DNA from: Teretinema sp942493045 | GTDB taxonomy: Bacteria; Spirochaetota; Spirochaetia; Treponematales; Treponemataceae | Assembly (NCBI GenBank): GCA_942493045.1 | Contig: OW818665.1 | Coordinates: forward strand, 2,666,001-2,730,000 | DNA: 64,000 nt | Reading direction: 5' to 3' | In this document: positions 1 through 8,225 of the stretch, piece by piece | Layout of the letters: each line of letters begins with the position of its first letter | Numbering within the stretch: position 1 is the first letter of the stretch | Position numbers and translations under genes: made by a program | Notes under the pieces: generated by a model | The model's database searches: none | Told to the model about the DNA's origin: nothing | Seen by the model: the letters and a program-made list of their open reading frames with translations, nothing else

Positions 1-425
1 CGCAGTATGACGCCACCATCTTTTTCTCGGTCGGTATGGTCTACGATATCGGATTCCTGGAAGTGCCTGCCGGTATTCTCGGCAGCAGCCAGCTGAGTGA
101 AGAGCAGAAGTATGAAATCAGAAATCATGTTAAGCAGGGTCTGGCCCAGATTTCGTTTGTTCCGGAGAAGTACCAACCGGTGTTTGCCGACGGTATTTTG
201 ATGCATCATGAAAACACCGACGGTACCGGTTATCCGGAAGGTCTGTCCGGCGCCAATATCCCGTATATTGCCCGGCTCATCCATGTCGTAGAATCCTTTG
301 TCGCCCTGGTTTCCAAGCGCAATTACCGGGAGATTTTCGACAAGGAATCCGCGGTCGCCGAACTGCGCGGCCGGTCCGGTCTGTATGACCAGGAAATTGT
401 AGACGCCCTGGACAGAATTATATAG
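1..425 (+). CDS. HD-GYP domain protein, 5' truncated, catalytic motif degenerate
   Basis: The reading frame is open from base 3, so the gene starts before the window and only its C-terminal end is seen. It keeps the HD-GYP hallmarks HHEN followed by DGTGYPEGLSG, and a conserved His in NHVKQG. HD-GYP proteins normally hydrolyse cyclic di-GMP using a di-metal site. Here the HD dyad that normally reads HDIGK reads YDIGF, so the first metal-ligand His and the Lys are replaced. That suggests a non-catalytic, possibly cyclic di-GMP-sensing, domain; this is inferred. The neighbouring EAL gene at 1371-2660 also concerns cyclic di-GMP but lies on the other strand. The gene ends before a strong hairpin. 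Confidence 0.8.
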   Translation, partial: QYDATIFFSVGMVYDIGFLEVPAGILGSSQLSEEQKYEIRNHVKQGLAQISFVPEKYQPVFADGILMHHENTDGTGYPEGLSGANIPYIARLIHVVESFVALVSKRNYREIFDKESAVAELRGRSGLYDQEIVDALDRII

Positions 426-463
426 TTCAGCGACAAGTGTTTAAATGGAATATCTGTAAAACA

Positions 464-495
464 AATAAGCCGTGTGAATAATCACACGGCTTATT
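464..495. terminator. Bidirectional terminator hairpin
   Basis: A perfect 14-bp stem (464-477 with 482-495) closes a 4-nt ATAA loop. The stem starts with A/T-rich bases on both sides, so it can act in both directions. It lies between the convergent HD-GYP and purU genes. Confidence 0.85.
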
Positions 496-515
496 GCGTT
501 TGAACACAGTCTCAG

Positions 516-1367
516 TTATTCAATAACGAAGGTTCGCCCGTTGTACAGAAAGATGCTATGGTTCAGATAGCGGCGTACGGCCTCTACCAGAACCCGGCGC
601 TCGACATCCTTGCCCATCTGGATAAATTCGTCTACCGAGCGGGTGTCGGCTACCCGGATGACATCCTGAAAAATGATCGGTCCCTGATCCAGGTCTTCGG
701 TGGCGAAGTGTCCGGTGGCTCCGATAATCTTGACACCCTTTTGCCAGGCTTGATGATAGGGTTTGGCGCCCTTAAAGGCCGGGAGGAATCCATGGTGAAT
801 ATTGATGGTGCGCGTATCCCAGCGGCGGCAGAACTCGCCGCTCATCACCTGCATGTAGCGCGCCAATACGACCAGGTCTATTTGATAACGCAGCAGGATA
901 TCTTCCAGATCCTTTTCATATTCCAGCTTGCCCTTGGCGGTGTCGACCTGAAAGTAGGGGATATGGAAAGAGGTGGCTATTCCGGCCAGATCCGGATGAT
1001 TGGAAATGATTACCGGAATGTCGCAGTCCAGCTCGCCGTCGGCGTGCTTGAGCAACAGCTCATACAGGCAGTGGCTGGTTTTAGAGACCAGCAGGGCAAC
1101 GCGTTTTTTTTGGGCATTGTCATAGAGGTGCCAGTCCATGGCCGCCGGCGTGGCTATTTCCAGAAAAGCGGTAGTAAAAGCGGTTTGTGAAAAAGTAGCG
1201 GAGCCGGTGAATACGACGCGGCAGAAAAACATCTGGATATCGATCGCGGTGTGCTGGGCAAGGTTTAGGATGTTCCCGCCGTTTTTGGCGATGCAGCCGG
1301 TAACCGCGGCGATGAGGCCGGGCTGGTCACCGCAGGAAACGGTTAATGTATAGGTGTGTGCGCTCAT
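516..1367 (-). CDS. purU: Formyltetrahydrofolate deformylase
   Basis: PurU hydrolyses 10-formyl-THF to formate and THF, balancing one-carbon pools and feeding formate to purine synthesis. An N-terminal ACT domain (about residues 5-80, with GDQPGLIAAVTG) precedes a formyltransferase-type domain (about 88-275). The catalytic Asn-His-Asp set is visible as NIHHG (N189, H191) and DLDQGPI (D227). At 283 residues it matches the usual length of about 280. It starts 3 nt after the stop of the upstream EAL gene and has no clear Shine-Dalgarno, so it is probably translated by coupling in an EAL-purU transcript. The terminator at 464-495 lies downstream. The identification is firm; why it is paired with an EAL gene is not evident. 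Confidence 0.95.
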   Translation of the reverse strand: MSAHTYTLTVSCGDQPGLIAAVTGCIAKNGGNILNLAQHTAIDIQMFFCRVVFTGSATFSQTAFTTAFLEIATPAAMDWHLYDNAQKKRVALLVSKTSHCLYELLLKHADGELDCDIPVIISNHPDLAGIATSFHIPYFQVDTAKGKLEYEKDLEDILLRYQIDLVVLARYMQVMSGEFCRRWDTRTINIHHGFLPAFKGAKPYHQAWQKGVKIIGATGHFATEDLDQGPIIFQDVIRVADTRSVDEFIQMGKDVERRVLVEAVRRYLNHSIFLYNGRTFVIE

Positions 1368-1370
1368 GCG

Positions 1371-2660
1371 TTACAGAGTATCCTGATTTACCTGTTTCTG
1401 CAACCGCAGATAATTAGGCGTGCGGATTGACTCTTCCAGAAAATCGATGCACAGGACGCTGTCCGAGCCGTGTTCGGTATCGATTAAAACCGAGAAGGTC
1501 CGGCAGATATTTCCGGAGGCCTGTGAAAGGTAAGGATCAGTAAAATAACGGCGAATACCCAGGGCCTCAAAGCAGGTAAAATAGGGCTTCAGGCTGTGAT
1601 TGGCACCGGCGGCCGCCGGCCCGAAAACACCGTTGGCGGCCTGGAAGACCAGAAAGGGCGAGAGGATGGTATCGGATATTTGTTTTCCGGCGTTATTCAG
1701 CAAAAAAATGCATTCGATCTCACTGTTCAGGGCGATGAACTCCTCGAAAACGGAGCGCATCTGGCTCGGGCTGTTATTTGCCAGCTGACGCAGCAGCCAG
1801 TCCGCAAGTACCTGAATATCGGCCGTCAGCCGGCGTTTGCGGCGCAGTGAATTAAGCGCGTGGTAACGGACGTCGCTCTGCAGTTCGGTAATCCGCTGCA
1901 GCGTTTCTTTTTCCAGTTCCGGCAGGTCGCCGCAGGGTCGGGCGATGCCGAAGCCCTGAAACAGGTCCACGCCCAATTCATGGCAGGTCCGGATTTCCTC
2001 AATGGTCTCGACGCCTTCCGCCAGACAGAGCGCGCCGGTCATTTCGGCCAGTGAATGTATGGACTTGACGATCGATTGCCGGTAGGGATCTTTTTCGATT
2101 CCCGAAACCAGATTGCGGTCGATTTTGATGATATCAGGATGAATTTGAATCAGGCGGTCCAGGTTGGAATGTTCGCAGCCGAAGTCATCTACAACGATTA
2201 AAAAACCGGAGTCCCGGTAGCGGCCCACAAATTCTATCAGATCCGAGGCGCTTCCGGAGCGGGACTCGATCAGTTCCAGCCCGATTTCGTTGGGGTGAAA
2301 GCCCATTTGACGGGCGATAGCCCCGATATGGGCATTGTCCTGGGAATTCGGGCCGATGGTGGCGGTGTTGATGTTCATGAACATCATGGCCGTCGAGGTC
2401 TCCCGGAATTGCTGAAAATTTTCCAGGGCTTTTTTCCGGCAGAGCGTATCGAATTCTTCGGCCTTTGTTTCCTGGTCGGCCCGGTCAAAAAGAGCTCTCG
2501 GCGGGATCAGCTCCGGTGAGTCGGCATGGATACCGCGCACCAGGGCTTCATATGCAAAAATCAAGCCGTTTTTCAGGCTGATGATGGGCTGAAAATAGGT
2601 ACAAACACTTTCGTCTCGCAGGATATCTTCCAGTACAAAATTGGTGCATGAGTAATCCAT
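1371..2660 (-). CDS. EAL-domain cyclic di-GMP phosphodiesterase with C-terminal sensor-like domain
   Basis: EAL domains cleave cyclic di-GMP to pGpG. The active-site motifs are intact: EALVRG (residues 38-43), FMNINTATIG, LELIES, VDDFGCEHSNL, IKIDRNLV, LAEGVE and FQGFGIARP. About 165 C-terminal residues follow. Their stretch IFLLNNAGKQISDTI resembles the PDC/cache-like sensor fold found after some EAL domains (YkuI type). No membrane segment is visible, so the protein is probably cytosolic. It is divergent from the hybrid kinase at 2740, with 79 bp between start codons. A TATCCT -10-like box at 2669-2674 lies 8 nt before the ATG and no Shine-Dalgarno is present. The enzymatic call is strong; the C-terminal ligand is unknown. 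Confidence 0.9.
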   Translation of the reverse strand: MDYSCTNFVLEDILRDESVCTYFQPIISLKNGLIFAYEALVRGIHADSPELIPPRALFDRADQETKAEEFDTLCRKKALENFQQFRETSTAMMFMNINTATIGPNSQDNAHIGAIARQMGFHPNEIGLELIESRSGSASDLIEFVGRYRDSGFLIVVDDFGCEHSNLDRLIQIHPDIIKIDRNLVSGIEKDPYRQSIVKSIHSLAEMTGALCLAEGVETIEEIRTCHELGVDLFQGFGIARPCGDLPELEKETLQRITELQSDVRYHALNSLRRKRRLTADIQVLADWLLRQLANNSPSQMRSVFEEFIALNSEIECIFLLNNAGKQISDTILSPFLVFQAANGVFGPAAAGANHSLKPYFTCFEALGIRRYFTDPYLSQASGNICRTFSVLIDTEHGSDSVLCIDFLEESIRTPNYLRLQKQVNQDTL

Positions 2661-2703
2661 AGGTAAACAGGATACCAGACTTTTCTGAAAAAGTGTATAA
2701 AAA

Positions 2704-2732
2704 TTGATAAAACGGGTATATAAGTGTATACT
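2704..2732 (+). promoter_or_regulatory. Sigma-70 promoter placed for a leaderless mRNA of the hybrid kinase
   Basis: TTGATA (2704-2709), a 17-nt spacer and TATACT (2727-2732) form a near-consensus promoter. The ATG at 2740 begins 7 nt after the -10, where transcription should start. No Shine-Dalgarno can be placed between them. Confidence 0.7.
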
Positions 2733-2739
2733 GTTTCAG

Positions 2740-5700
2740 ATGGAAAAAAGTAACGACAGCAATGAAATTTCCGCGGAGACCTTATGGGATCTGCAGATGG
2801 AGCTCTGTCCCCAACTGGTTTTTTTTCTCAATCCCGACCATACCATCCGCAAGATGAGTAAGCGGGCTATGCAGTATTTCGGGAACTCCCCGGCCGCGGA
2901 ATTTGCCGGACGGAGCATTTTCTCGGTACTGGAAAATCCGGTGTTATTGCTGCTGGTAAAAAAGTGGTTTGCCCGCCTGGAAACCGGTAAGTCAATCGAT
3001 GAATATATTCCCCTGGATACCTTTAAAACCGGACGTTATGAGTGGTATCACGTTAAGGCTTTTCCGGCCATGCAGGGGGAGCTTTGTGTCGGCCATGTAT
3101 TTTTTATTGATGACGCCACCGAATTATATTCCCAGCGCCGGGTAGTCGATACGTTGATGGCTTCCAGTCCTGGTGACGTTTTGGTGTTTGACCGATCCCT
3201 TAAAATCCTGCTGGCGACCGATTCAATGGCGGTTGCCAATGGCCGCCAGTCCTGGCGGGATTTGGTCGGAATGAATATTATCGATCTGAAAACCATTGAT
3301 GTGCAGAATCTGGAAATACTGATTGACCGCATTATTCTCGGTGAAGAGGTGATCAACGAAATCACACAGCTGACCGATGAAAACGGTGTTGAGCAATGGT
3401 TTTATGTCGACTTGCGTACCGTGAATTCCTCCGCCGGAACATTCGGCTATATGCTGACATACATCAACATGACCGGTGAAATCAAAGCCAAGGCCATGCT
3501 GGACTCGCTGATGGACGCCTCTTCAGACGCGCTGGCCATTATCAACCCCGAGGGTGCGCTGGAATATGTTTCGCGCAGCATGGCTACATTGCTGCATTTT
3601 TCCGACCGCAGGGAACTTTCCCAAAAGCCCTGGAATCAGCTGTTCCAGAACATTGCTCCGGAAGATCTGCCTTATAACGATGTCGATTCGTTCGGCACGA
3701 ATTTTATCAGTACAAAAAATGGTACCATACGGCTGCGTACCGCGGACGCGCTGCGCGATATCAATTATAAAGTCGACACTCTGCGCTACCGAGGCAAACA
3801 TTTGGGCTATATGGCCGTTGCAACCGATATAACCGAACTGGTGGCCGCGCGCGACAAGGCCGAAGAGGCGGTGCGGGCGAAAGCAGCCTTTTTGGCGAAT
3901 ATGAGTCATGAGTTGCGTACGCCCATGAACGCCGTTTTGGGCATGAATGAGCTGCTTTCGCGGACCAGACTGAACGCCGAGCAGCAAAATTATATTTCGC
4001 ACATTCGTTCTTCGGCGGGAATGCTGCTGGGCATTATCAATGATATTCTGGATTTCTCGCGTATGGAAGCCGGCTCGCTGGTGCTGTCGCAGAATCCCTG
4101 GCATTTTAATTCAATGCTGCACGATGTATTGAACCTGATTCATGTGCGGGCTCACGAGAAAGAACTGGCGGTGACTGTGGACCTTGATCCGGGCATTCCC
4201 TCGCAGCTGATAGGCGATGAAATCCGGGTAAAACAGATTCTGGTTAATTTACTGAATAACGCCATTAAGTTCACGGAGGAAGGCAGCGTCTCGCTTTCCA
4301 TACAGGCTGTCGCTGAGAGCTCCGGTGACTGGCGACTGATCATGTCCGTTGCCGACACCGGTATCGGTATTCCGACCGAAAAACTGGCCAAGATATTTTC
4401 GCGGTTTACGCGGGTGGAAGGAGTCATGCAGCAGGGAATTGAAGGCTCCGGCCTGGGTCTTTCGATCTGCCAGAGCCTGGCCCTGCTGATGGGCGGTGAA
4501 ATCTCCGTGCAAAGCACGGTTGGCGCGGGCTCAGTTTTCAGCGTGCAGATTTTGCAGAAAAGAAGCGAGGACAGCTCGCCAATCGCCGATCTGGCCTCAT
4601 GCACCTCAGCCCGTCTGCTGGTCTATGAGCGCGATCAGGCGGCCGGCGCGTCGATTGCCCGGATGGCCGAACGGGCTAAGATTGAAGCCCGGTTTTGCTC
4701 TACTATGACCGAGTTTACTTCGGCCCTGGCGAAACGGGGCAGTTATTCGCACGTGGTGTTTGAATTTAAGTCCGGATACGAGCCGGTGCTGAAGATTATC
4801 GACTCGCTGGGCGCGGTTCCGCTGATGGCGCTAATGACGCTGTCGGACTTTACCGGTGACAGCCGCGATGCCCGTGTGGACTGTGTTTTTAAGCCACTGC
4901 TGCTGCCGGTGCTGGTGCGTTTCCTGACCGGACATAAGGTGGACTTTTCCGGAAGTCTGGGACCTTCCGGCAGCTTTACGGCCGGCGGACCGACCTTCCG
5001 TGCCCCTGAGGCCCGGGTACTGGTGGTTGATGACAGCGCCGTCAACCGTAAAGTGGCGCTTGGTTTTCTGCAGACTTTTGAGATTCGGGTCGATGAGGCT
5101 GAGGACGGCTATGATGCCTTGGAAAAAGTCGCCGCTTCGTCCTATGATCTCATTTTCATGGATCACCGTATGCCCGGAATTGACGGCATCGAGACCACTA
5201 AAAGAATACGGGAACTGGGCGGCCGAGCCGGAACTATACCGATAATTGCCCTGACGGCCAACACCGCCGGAAATTTCTCGGAGCAGTACGTAAATGCCGG
5301 AATGAATGACCAGCTGTACAAGCCGGTTGAATATACTGCTTTTATGGCCTGTCTGAAACGCTGGCTGCCTCCTGAGAAAAAGATATCCGGGCCGCTGCCT
5401 CTGCCTCCGGTAGATCCGCAGCACCGCGAATCGCCACCGGAAATTCTGCCGCCCTTAAGCGCTTTTAAAACGGCCTGGATTCCGGGATTGGATCGCGATC
5501 AGGGTATCGGATACACCGGTTCGGAACGGAATCTTGAAATGATTTTGGGTGTCTTTAACCGTACTGGCGGAAAAATGCTCTCGCAGTTGGAACAGGGACG
5601 TTCTTCAGGCGACAGGGAGACTTTCCGTATCGCCGTGCATTCACTGGTCAGCAGCATCGCCAATATCGGCGGAGTTGATATACCGCGCCACGCCAGGGAA

Positions 5701-5835
5701 CTCGAACAGGCGATCATGGCCGAAAATACCGCGATTATTGACCGGCTTTATCCGCTGCTGCGGGAAGAGCTGGCGGCGCTTATCACCGATGTTGCCGAAT
5801 ATCTGGAAAAGAAGAAGGAGCAGGCTGTAAAATGA
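2740..5835 (+). CDS. Soluble PAS-type hybrid histidine kinase (PAS x3, HisKA, HATPase, REC, Hpt)
   Basis: From the ATG at 2740 the protein has 1031 residues. Three PAS-like segments fill about residues 15-375. The phosphoacceptor box NMSHELRTPMN follows with H390, then an ATPase domain with NLLNNAIKF, ADTGIGIP and GSGLGLSI. Next come a weak receiver-like segment without a clear Asp pocket, a true receiver (VLVVDDS, phospho-Asp D808 in MDHRMPG) and a C-terminal Hpt domain (H967 in VHSLVSS). The usual HxLKG reads HSLVS, which may weaken phosphotransfer. No membrane helix is seen, so the signal should be intracellular. An upstream in-frame TTG (2704) lies inside the -35 box, so the ATG is preferred. 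The stop overlaps mtnN (ATGA), implying one transcript with mtnN-luxS. Confidence 0.9.
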   Translation: MEKSNDSNEISAETLWDLQMELCPQLVFFLNPDHTIRKMSKRAMQYFGNSPAAEFAGRSIFSVLENPVLLLLVKKWFARLETGKSIDEYIPLDTFKTGRYEWYHVKAFPAMQGELCVGHVFFIDDATELYSQRRVVDTLMASSPGDVLVFDRSLKILLATDSMAVANGRQSWRDLVGMNIIDLKTIDVQNLEILIDRIILGEEVINEITQLTDENGVEQWFYVDLRTVNSSAGTFGYMLTYINMTGEIKAKAMLDSLMDASSDALAIINPEGALEYVSRSMATLLHFSDRRELSQKPWNQLFQNIAPEDLPYNDVDSFGTNFISTKNGTIRLRTADALRDINYKVDTLRYRGKHLGYMAVATDITELVAARDKAEEAVRAKAAFLANMSHELRTPMNAVLGMNELLSRTRLNAEQQNYISHIRSSAGMLLGIINDILDFSRMEAGSLVLSQNPWHFNSMLHDVLNLIHVRAHEKELAVTVDLDPGIPSQLIGDEIRVKQILVNLLNNAIKFTEEGSVSLSIQAVAESSGDWRLIMSVADTGIGIPTEKLAKIFSRFTRVEGVMQQGIEGSGLGLSICQSLALLMGGEISVQSTVGAGSVFSVQILQKRSEDSSPIADLASCTSARLLVYERDQAAGASIARMAERAKIEARFCSTMTEFTSALAKRGSYSHVVFEFKSGYEPVLKIIDSLGAVPLMALMTLSDFTGDSRDARVDCVFKPLLLPVLVRFLTGHKVDFSGSLGPSGSFTAGGPTFRAPEARVLVVDDSAVNRKVALGFLQTFEIRVDEAEDGYDALEKVAASSYDLIFMDHRMPGIDGIETTKRIRELGGRAGTIPIIALTANTAGNFSEQYVNAGMNDQLYKPVEYTAFMACLKRWLPPEKKISGPLPLPPVDPQHRESPPEILPPLSAFKTAWIPGLDRDQGIGYTGSERNLEMILGVFNRTGGKMLSQLEQGRSSGDRETFRIAVHSLVSSIANIGGVDIPRHARELEQAIMAENTAIIDRLYPLLREELAALITDVAEYLEKKKEQAVK

Positions 5836-6560
5836 TAACAGGAATTATCGGGGCTGAACGCCAGGAGATTGATATCTTTCTGGCGACAATGGAAAAGATA
5901 CAGCAGCACCGTATCGCGTCTGCCGACTTTTATGAAGGTGAGCTCGGCGGGAGCGCGGTAGTGGTGGCCTGCTGCGGAATCGGCAAGGTCAACGCCGCCT
6001 TCTGTACTCAAATTTTAATATCCACTTTCAGAGTCGGCCGGGTAATCAATACCGGTGTTGCCGGAGGTCTGGCCGAAAATCTGAAAATCTTTGATATGGT
6101 TGTCGCGACCGAGACCGTCGAACACGATATGGACGCAACGTTTTTCGGATATGAACCGGGTCAGGTTCCCGGTACCGCCCGGGTCTGCATTCCGGCTGAC
6201 GGCGGCTTGCGGGAAGCGGCCTTGAAATCCTGGGAACTGTTCGGCGCGGAGATAGCTTCGGCTACGGACAGCGGACATCAGCATAATCTGGTTTCCGGCC
6301 GCGTTGCCTCCGGCGATGTGTTTGTTTCCGAGGCTGCTCGGCGGGACCTGATTATCAGGAATTTCGCGCCGGCCTGCGTGGAAATGGAAGGTGCGGCAGT
6401 CGCCCATGTTTGCGCCGCCAATGAAATTCCCTTCGTGATTTTACGCAGCATTTCCGATCTGGCGGGCAGCGCCGCGCATATCAGCTATGAAGAATTTTCC
6501 CCCCGGGCGGCGCGGATCAGCGCTACCCTGGTTACAGGAATGATGGAGGTACTGAAATGA
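5832..6560 (+). CDS. mtnN: 5'-methylthioadenosine/S-adenosylhomocysteine nucleosidase
   Basis: The enzyme cleaves adenine from S-adenosylhomocysteine and methylthioadenosine, giving S-ribosylhomocysteine for LuxS. The family signatures are present: IGAERQEI near the N-terminus, the GIGKVNAA and NTGVAGGL loops, VEMEGAAVAHV (ribose-binding and catalytic Glu region) and SISDLAG with the catalytic Asp. The 242-residue length is typical (E. coli 232). The start overlaps the kinase stop and its own stop overlaps the luxS ATG, both by 4 nt, so the three genes are translationally coupled. Confidence 0.95.
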   Translation: MITGIIGAERQEIDIFLATMEKIQQHRIASADFYEGELGGSAVVVACCGIGKVNAAFCTQILISTFRVGRVINTGVAGGLAENLKIFDMVVATETVEHDMDATFFGYEPGQVPGTARVCIPADGGLREAALKSWELFGAEIASATDSGHQHNLVSGRVASGDVFVSEAARRDLIIRNFAPACVEMEGAAVAHVCAANEIPFVILRSISDLAGSAAHISYEEFSPRAARISATLVTGMMEVLK

Positions 6561-7033
6561 TCGAATCACGCAACGTTGAAAGTTTTAATCTTGACCATAC
6601 CAAAGTGCATGCCCCCTATGTGCGCGAAGCCGGCAGAAAGGTCGGCGAAAAAGGCGATGTAGTCAGTAAATACGATATCCGTTTTTGTCAGCCGAATTCA
6701 GAAACCCTGCCGAATGCCGCCATTCATACGCTGGAGCATTTGGTGGCCGAGTATCTGCGCGACGAGCTGGAAGGGGTAATCGATTTTTCGCCGATGGGCT
6801 GTCGCACCGGATTTTATCTGGTGGTTTTCGGCGAGCCCGGCGCGGAGCTGGTAGCCCAGAAAATGCGCACCGTACTGCAGCGGGTGGCGGCCTGGCCCGA
6901 GAACGAGGCTATCCCCGGCCAGGATCCGGTAATGTGCGGAAACTGGAAGGAGCATGACGCCGCTTCCGCCCGCCTGTGGGCCGCGCGCTGGGTCGAAGGT
7001 ATTGACCGCAAGGGTTGGAAAGCCTTCGACTGA
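6557..7033 (+). CDS. luxS: S-ribosylhomocysteine lyase (AI-2 synthase)
   Basis: LuxS converts S-ribosylhomocysteine to homocysteine and DPD, the precursor of autoinducer-2. The zinc site HTLEH is at residues 57-61 and the third ligand Cys is C127 in DPVMCGNW. The N-terminal HTKVHAPYVR and the DIRFCQPN region are also characteristic. At 158 residues it is full length. It directly follows mtnN, so both steps from S-adenosylhomocysteine are encoded together. Only 7 bp separate its stop from the convergent aminopeptidase stop, and no terminator is evident. Confidence 0.97.
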   Translation: MIESRNVESFNLDHTKVHAPYVREAGRKVGEKGDVVSKYDIRFCQPNSETLPNAAIHTLEHLVAEYLRDELEGVIDFSPMGCRTGFYLVVFGEPGAELVAQKMRTVLQRVAAWPENEAIPGQDPVMCGNWKEHDAASARLWAARWVEGIDRKGWKAFD

Positions 7034-7040
7034 GCAGCGC

Positions 7041-8162
7041 TCAGGCGTCGGCGAATTTCTTTTCCAGTTCGCCGTTCCGTTCAATGGTCTCTATCCGGCC
7101 GTCGTCATAGAGTATCTCGATGGTCGGGTTGCGCACCAGGCAGTCCAAATGGATCATGGCCTCGGCGTCATTGTCGTAGTTGCTGCCGATGGCGAAGTGA
7201 CAGGTTCTGAAGGCCTTTTCATCTTCGAGCATGTTGCCGCGGATCTCGGCGTTGGGGTTTAGCCCGATGCCGAGTTCTCCCAGATTGCGGGCATTGCGGC
7301 GGTAGGCGGCGCCCTCTTCGGCCGACAGCTTGCCCTCCCTGACGAATTCGTCAGCCTTGTCTTCACCGGCCTTAATTGAGGCAGAGAGCAGCTTCGCTTC
7401 CTTACCTCCGGTTATATCAGTTACAAAACCTTTTTCCAGATGGACGCGCACCGGTGTTTCGGTAATCATATCCTGATCGTTCAGGCTGATGGAACCGTCA
7501 AAAACGATTATGCCTTCGCTTTCGCCTACCCGCGGGCTGATATAGACTTCGCCGGCCGGTATGTTGCCGCCGCTGCCGCCGGTGGTAAATACTCCGTCAT
7601 CATTCATGGCTTTCCTTCCGGAGACGGGGACCATGATGTCGGTACCCCCGGGCGCGGTAACGTGGATTGCTTTAGCCCCGTTCATGGCGGCGGTGATGGC
7701 GTTGCAGCGGCGCTGCAGCAGGCCGTAGTCGATGCCGGCGGTGCGGATGAACATGTCTACGGTGATACCCGGCGTCCAGATAGCCCGGAGCGTTTTTAAA
7801 CCATCCATCTGATGATGGAAGATATGATCGATTTTCTTCCCGTCGCTCATTATCCAGGGTTTGGCGATGCCTTCGCGATCTTTGCCCAGTTTATTGGCGG
7901 AAACTGAGGCAAAGGCGTCTGGTTGGGAGAGAAAGGCGGTCAGGGCGGAACGGTTGGCATACTCCAGCTGTGTTTTAACAGGTTGATAAACCAGGGTGGT
8001 TTCCACGCCGACGGCTAAGGCGGCGTCATAAAGGGCCCGGCTGATGGCGGCGACATCCCCGTCGGGGTTGGTGATAATCAGGAATTGTTCGCCGCTTTTC
8101 AGGGCCAGAACGTCTTTAATGACAATCGTTGCGGATTGGGTCAGTTTTGTTTGAATATCCAT
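7041..8162 (-). CDS. M29-family metalloaminopeptidase
   Basis: The protein (373 residues) matches thermophilic/AmpS-PepS-type aminopeptidases, which use a di-metal centre to remove N-terminal amino acids in the cytosol. Visible family blocks are GGNIPAGEVYISP with a metal-ligand Glu, NLGELGIGLNP, HFAIGSNY and IHLDCLV with the His/Asp ligands. No signal peptide is present. The ATG at 8162 is 6 nt from a TACATT -10 with a TTGACT -35, and there is no Shine-Dalgarno, so the message is predicted leaderless. It is divergent from rsmE. Confidence 0.88.
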   Translation of the reverse strand: MDIQTKLTQSATIVIKDVLALKSGEQFLIITNPDGDVAAISRALYDAALAVGVETTLVYQPVKTQLEYANRSALTAFLSQPDAFASVSANKLGKDREGIAKPWIMSDGKKIDHIFHHQMDGLKTLRAIWTPGITVDMFIRTAGIDYGLLQRRCNAITAAMNGAKAIHVTAPGGTDIMVPVSGRKAMNDDGVFTTGGSGGNIPAGEVYISPRVGESEGIIVFDGSISLNDQDMITETPVRVHLEKGFVTDITGGKEAKLLSASIKAGEDKADEFVREGKLSAEEGAAYRRNARNLGELGIGLNPNAEIRGNMLEDEKAFRTCHFAIGSNYDNDAEAMIHLDCLVRNPTIEILYDDGRIETIERNGELEKKFADA

Positions 8163-8168
8163 GGCTTA

Positions 8169-8198
8169 AATGTATCAGCGGAAGGTAGGAAAAGTCAA
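8169..8198 (-). promoter_or_regulatory. Promoter for the M29 aminopeptidase, leaderless geometry
   Basis: Read on the minus strand: TTGACT (8198-8193), an 18-nt spacer and TACATT (8174-8169), then 6 nt before the ATG at 8162. No ribosome-binding site fits in the gap. Confidence 0.6.
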
Positions 8199-8208
8199 AC
8201 CGGTAGTG

Positions 8209-8214
8209 TATACT
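8209..8214 (+). promoter_or_regulatory. -10 box for rsmE
   Basis: TATACT ends 11 nt before the ATG at 8226, giving a 4-5 nt leader. A good -35 is not seen at 16-18 nt. No Shine-Dalgarno precedes the ATG. Confidence 0.45.
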
Positions 8215-8225
8215 CGGTTTCGATT

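Noticed and set aside
2704..2739. TTG start for the hybrid kinase
   Set aside because: The codon lies in the -35 box of a good promoter, and the ATG at 2740 is better placed.
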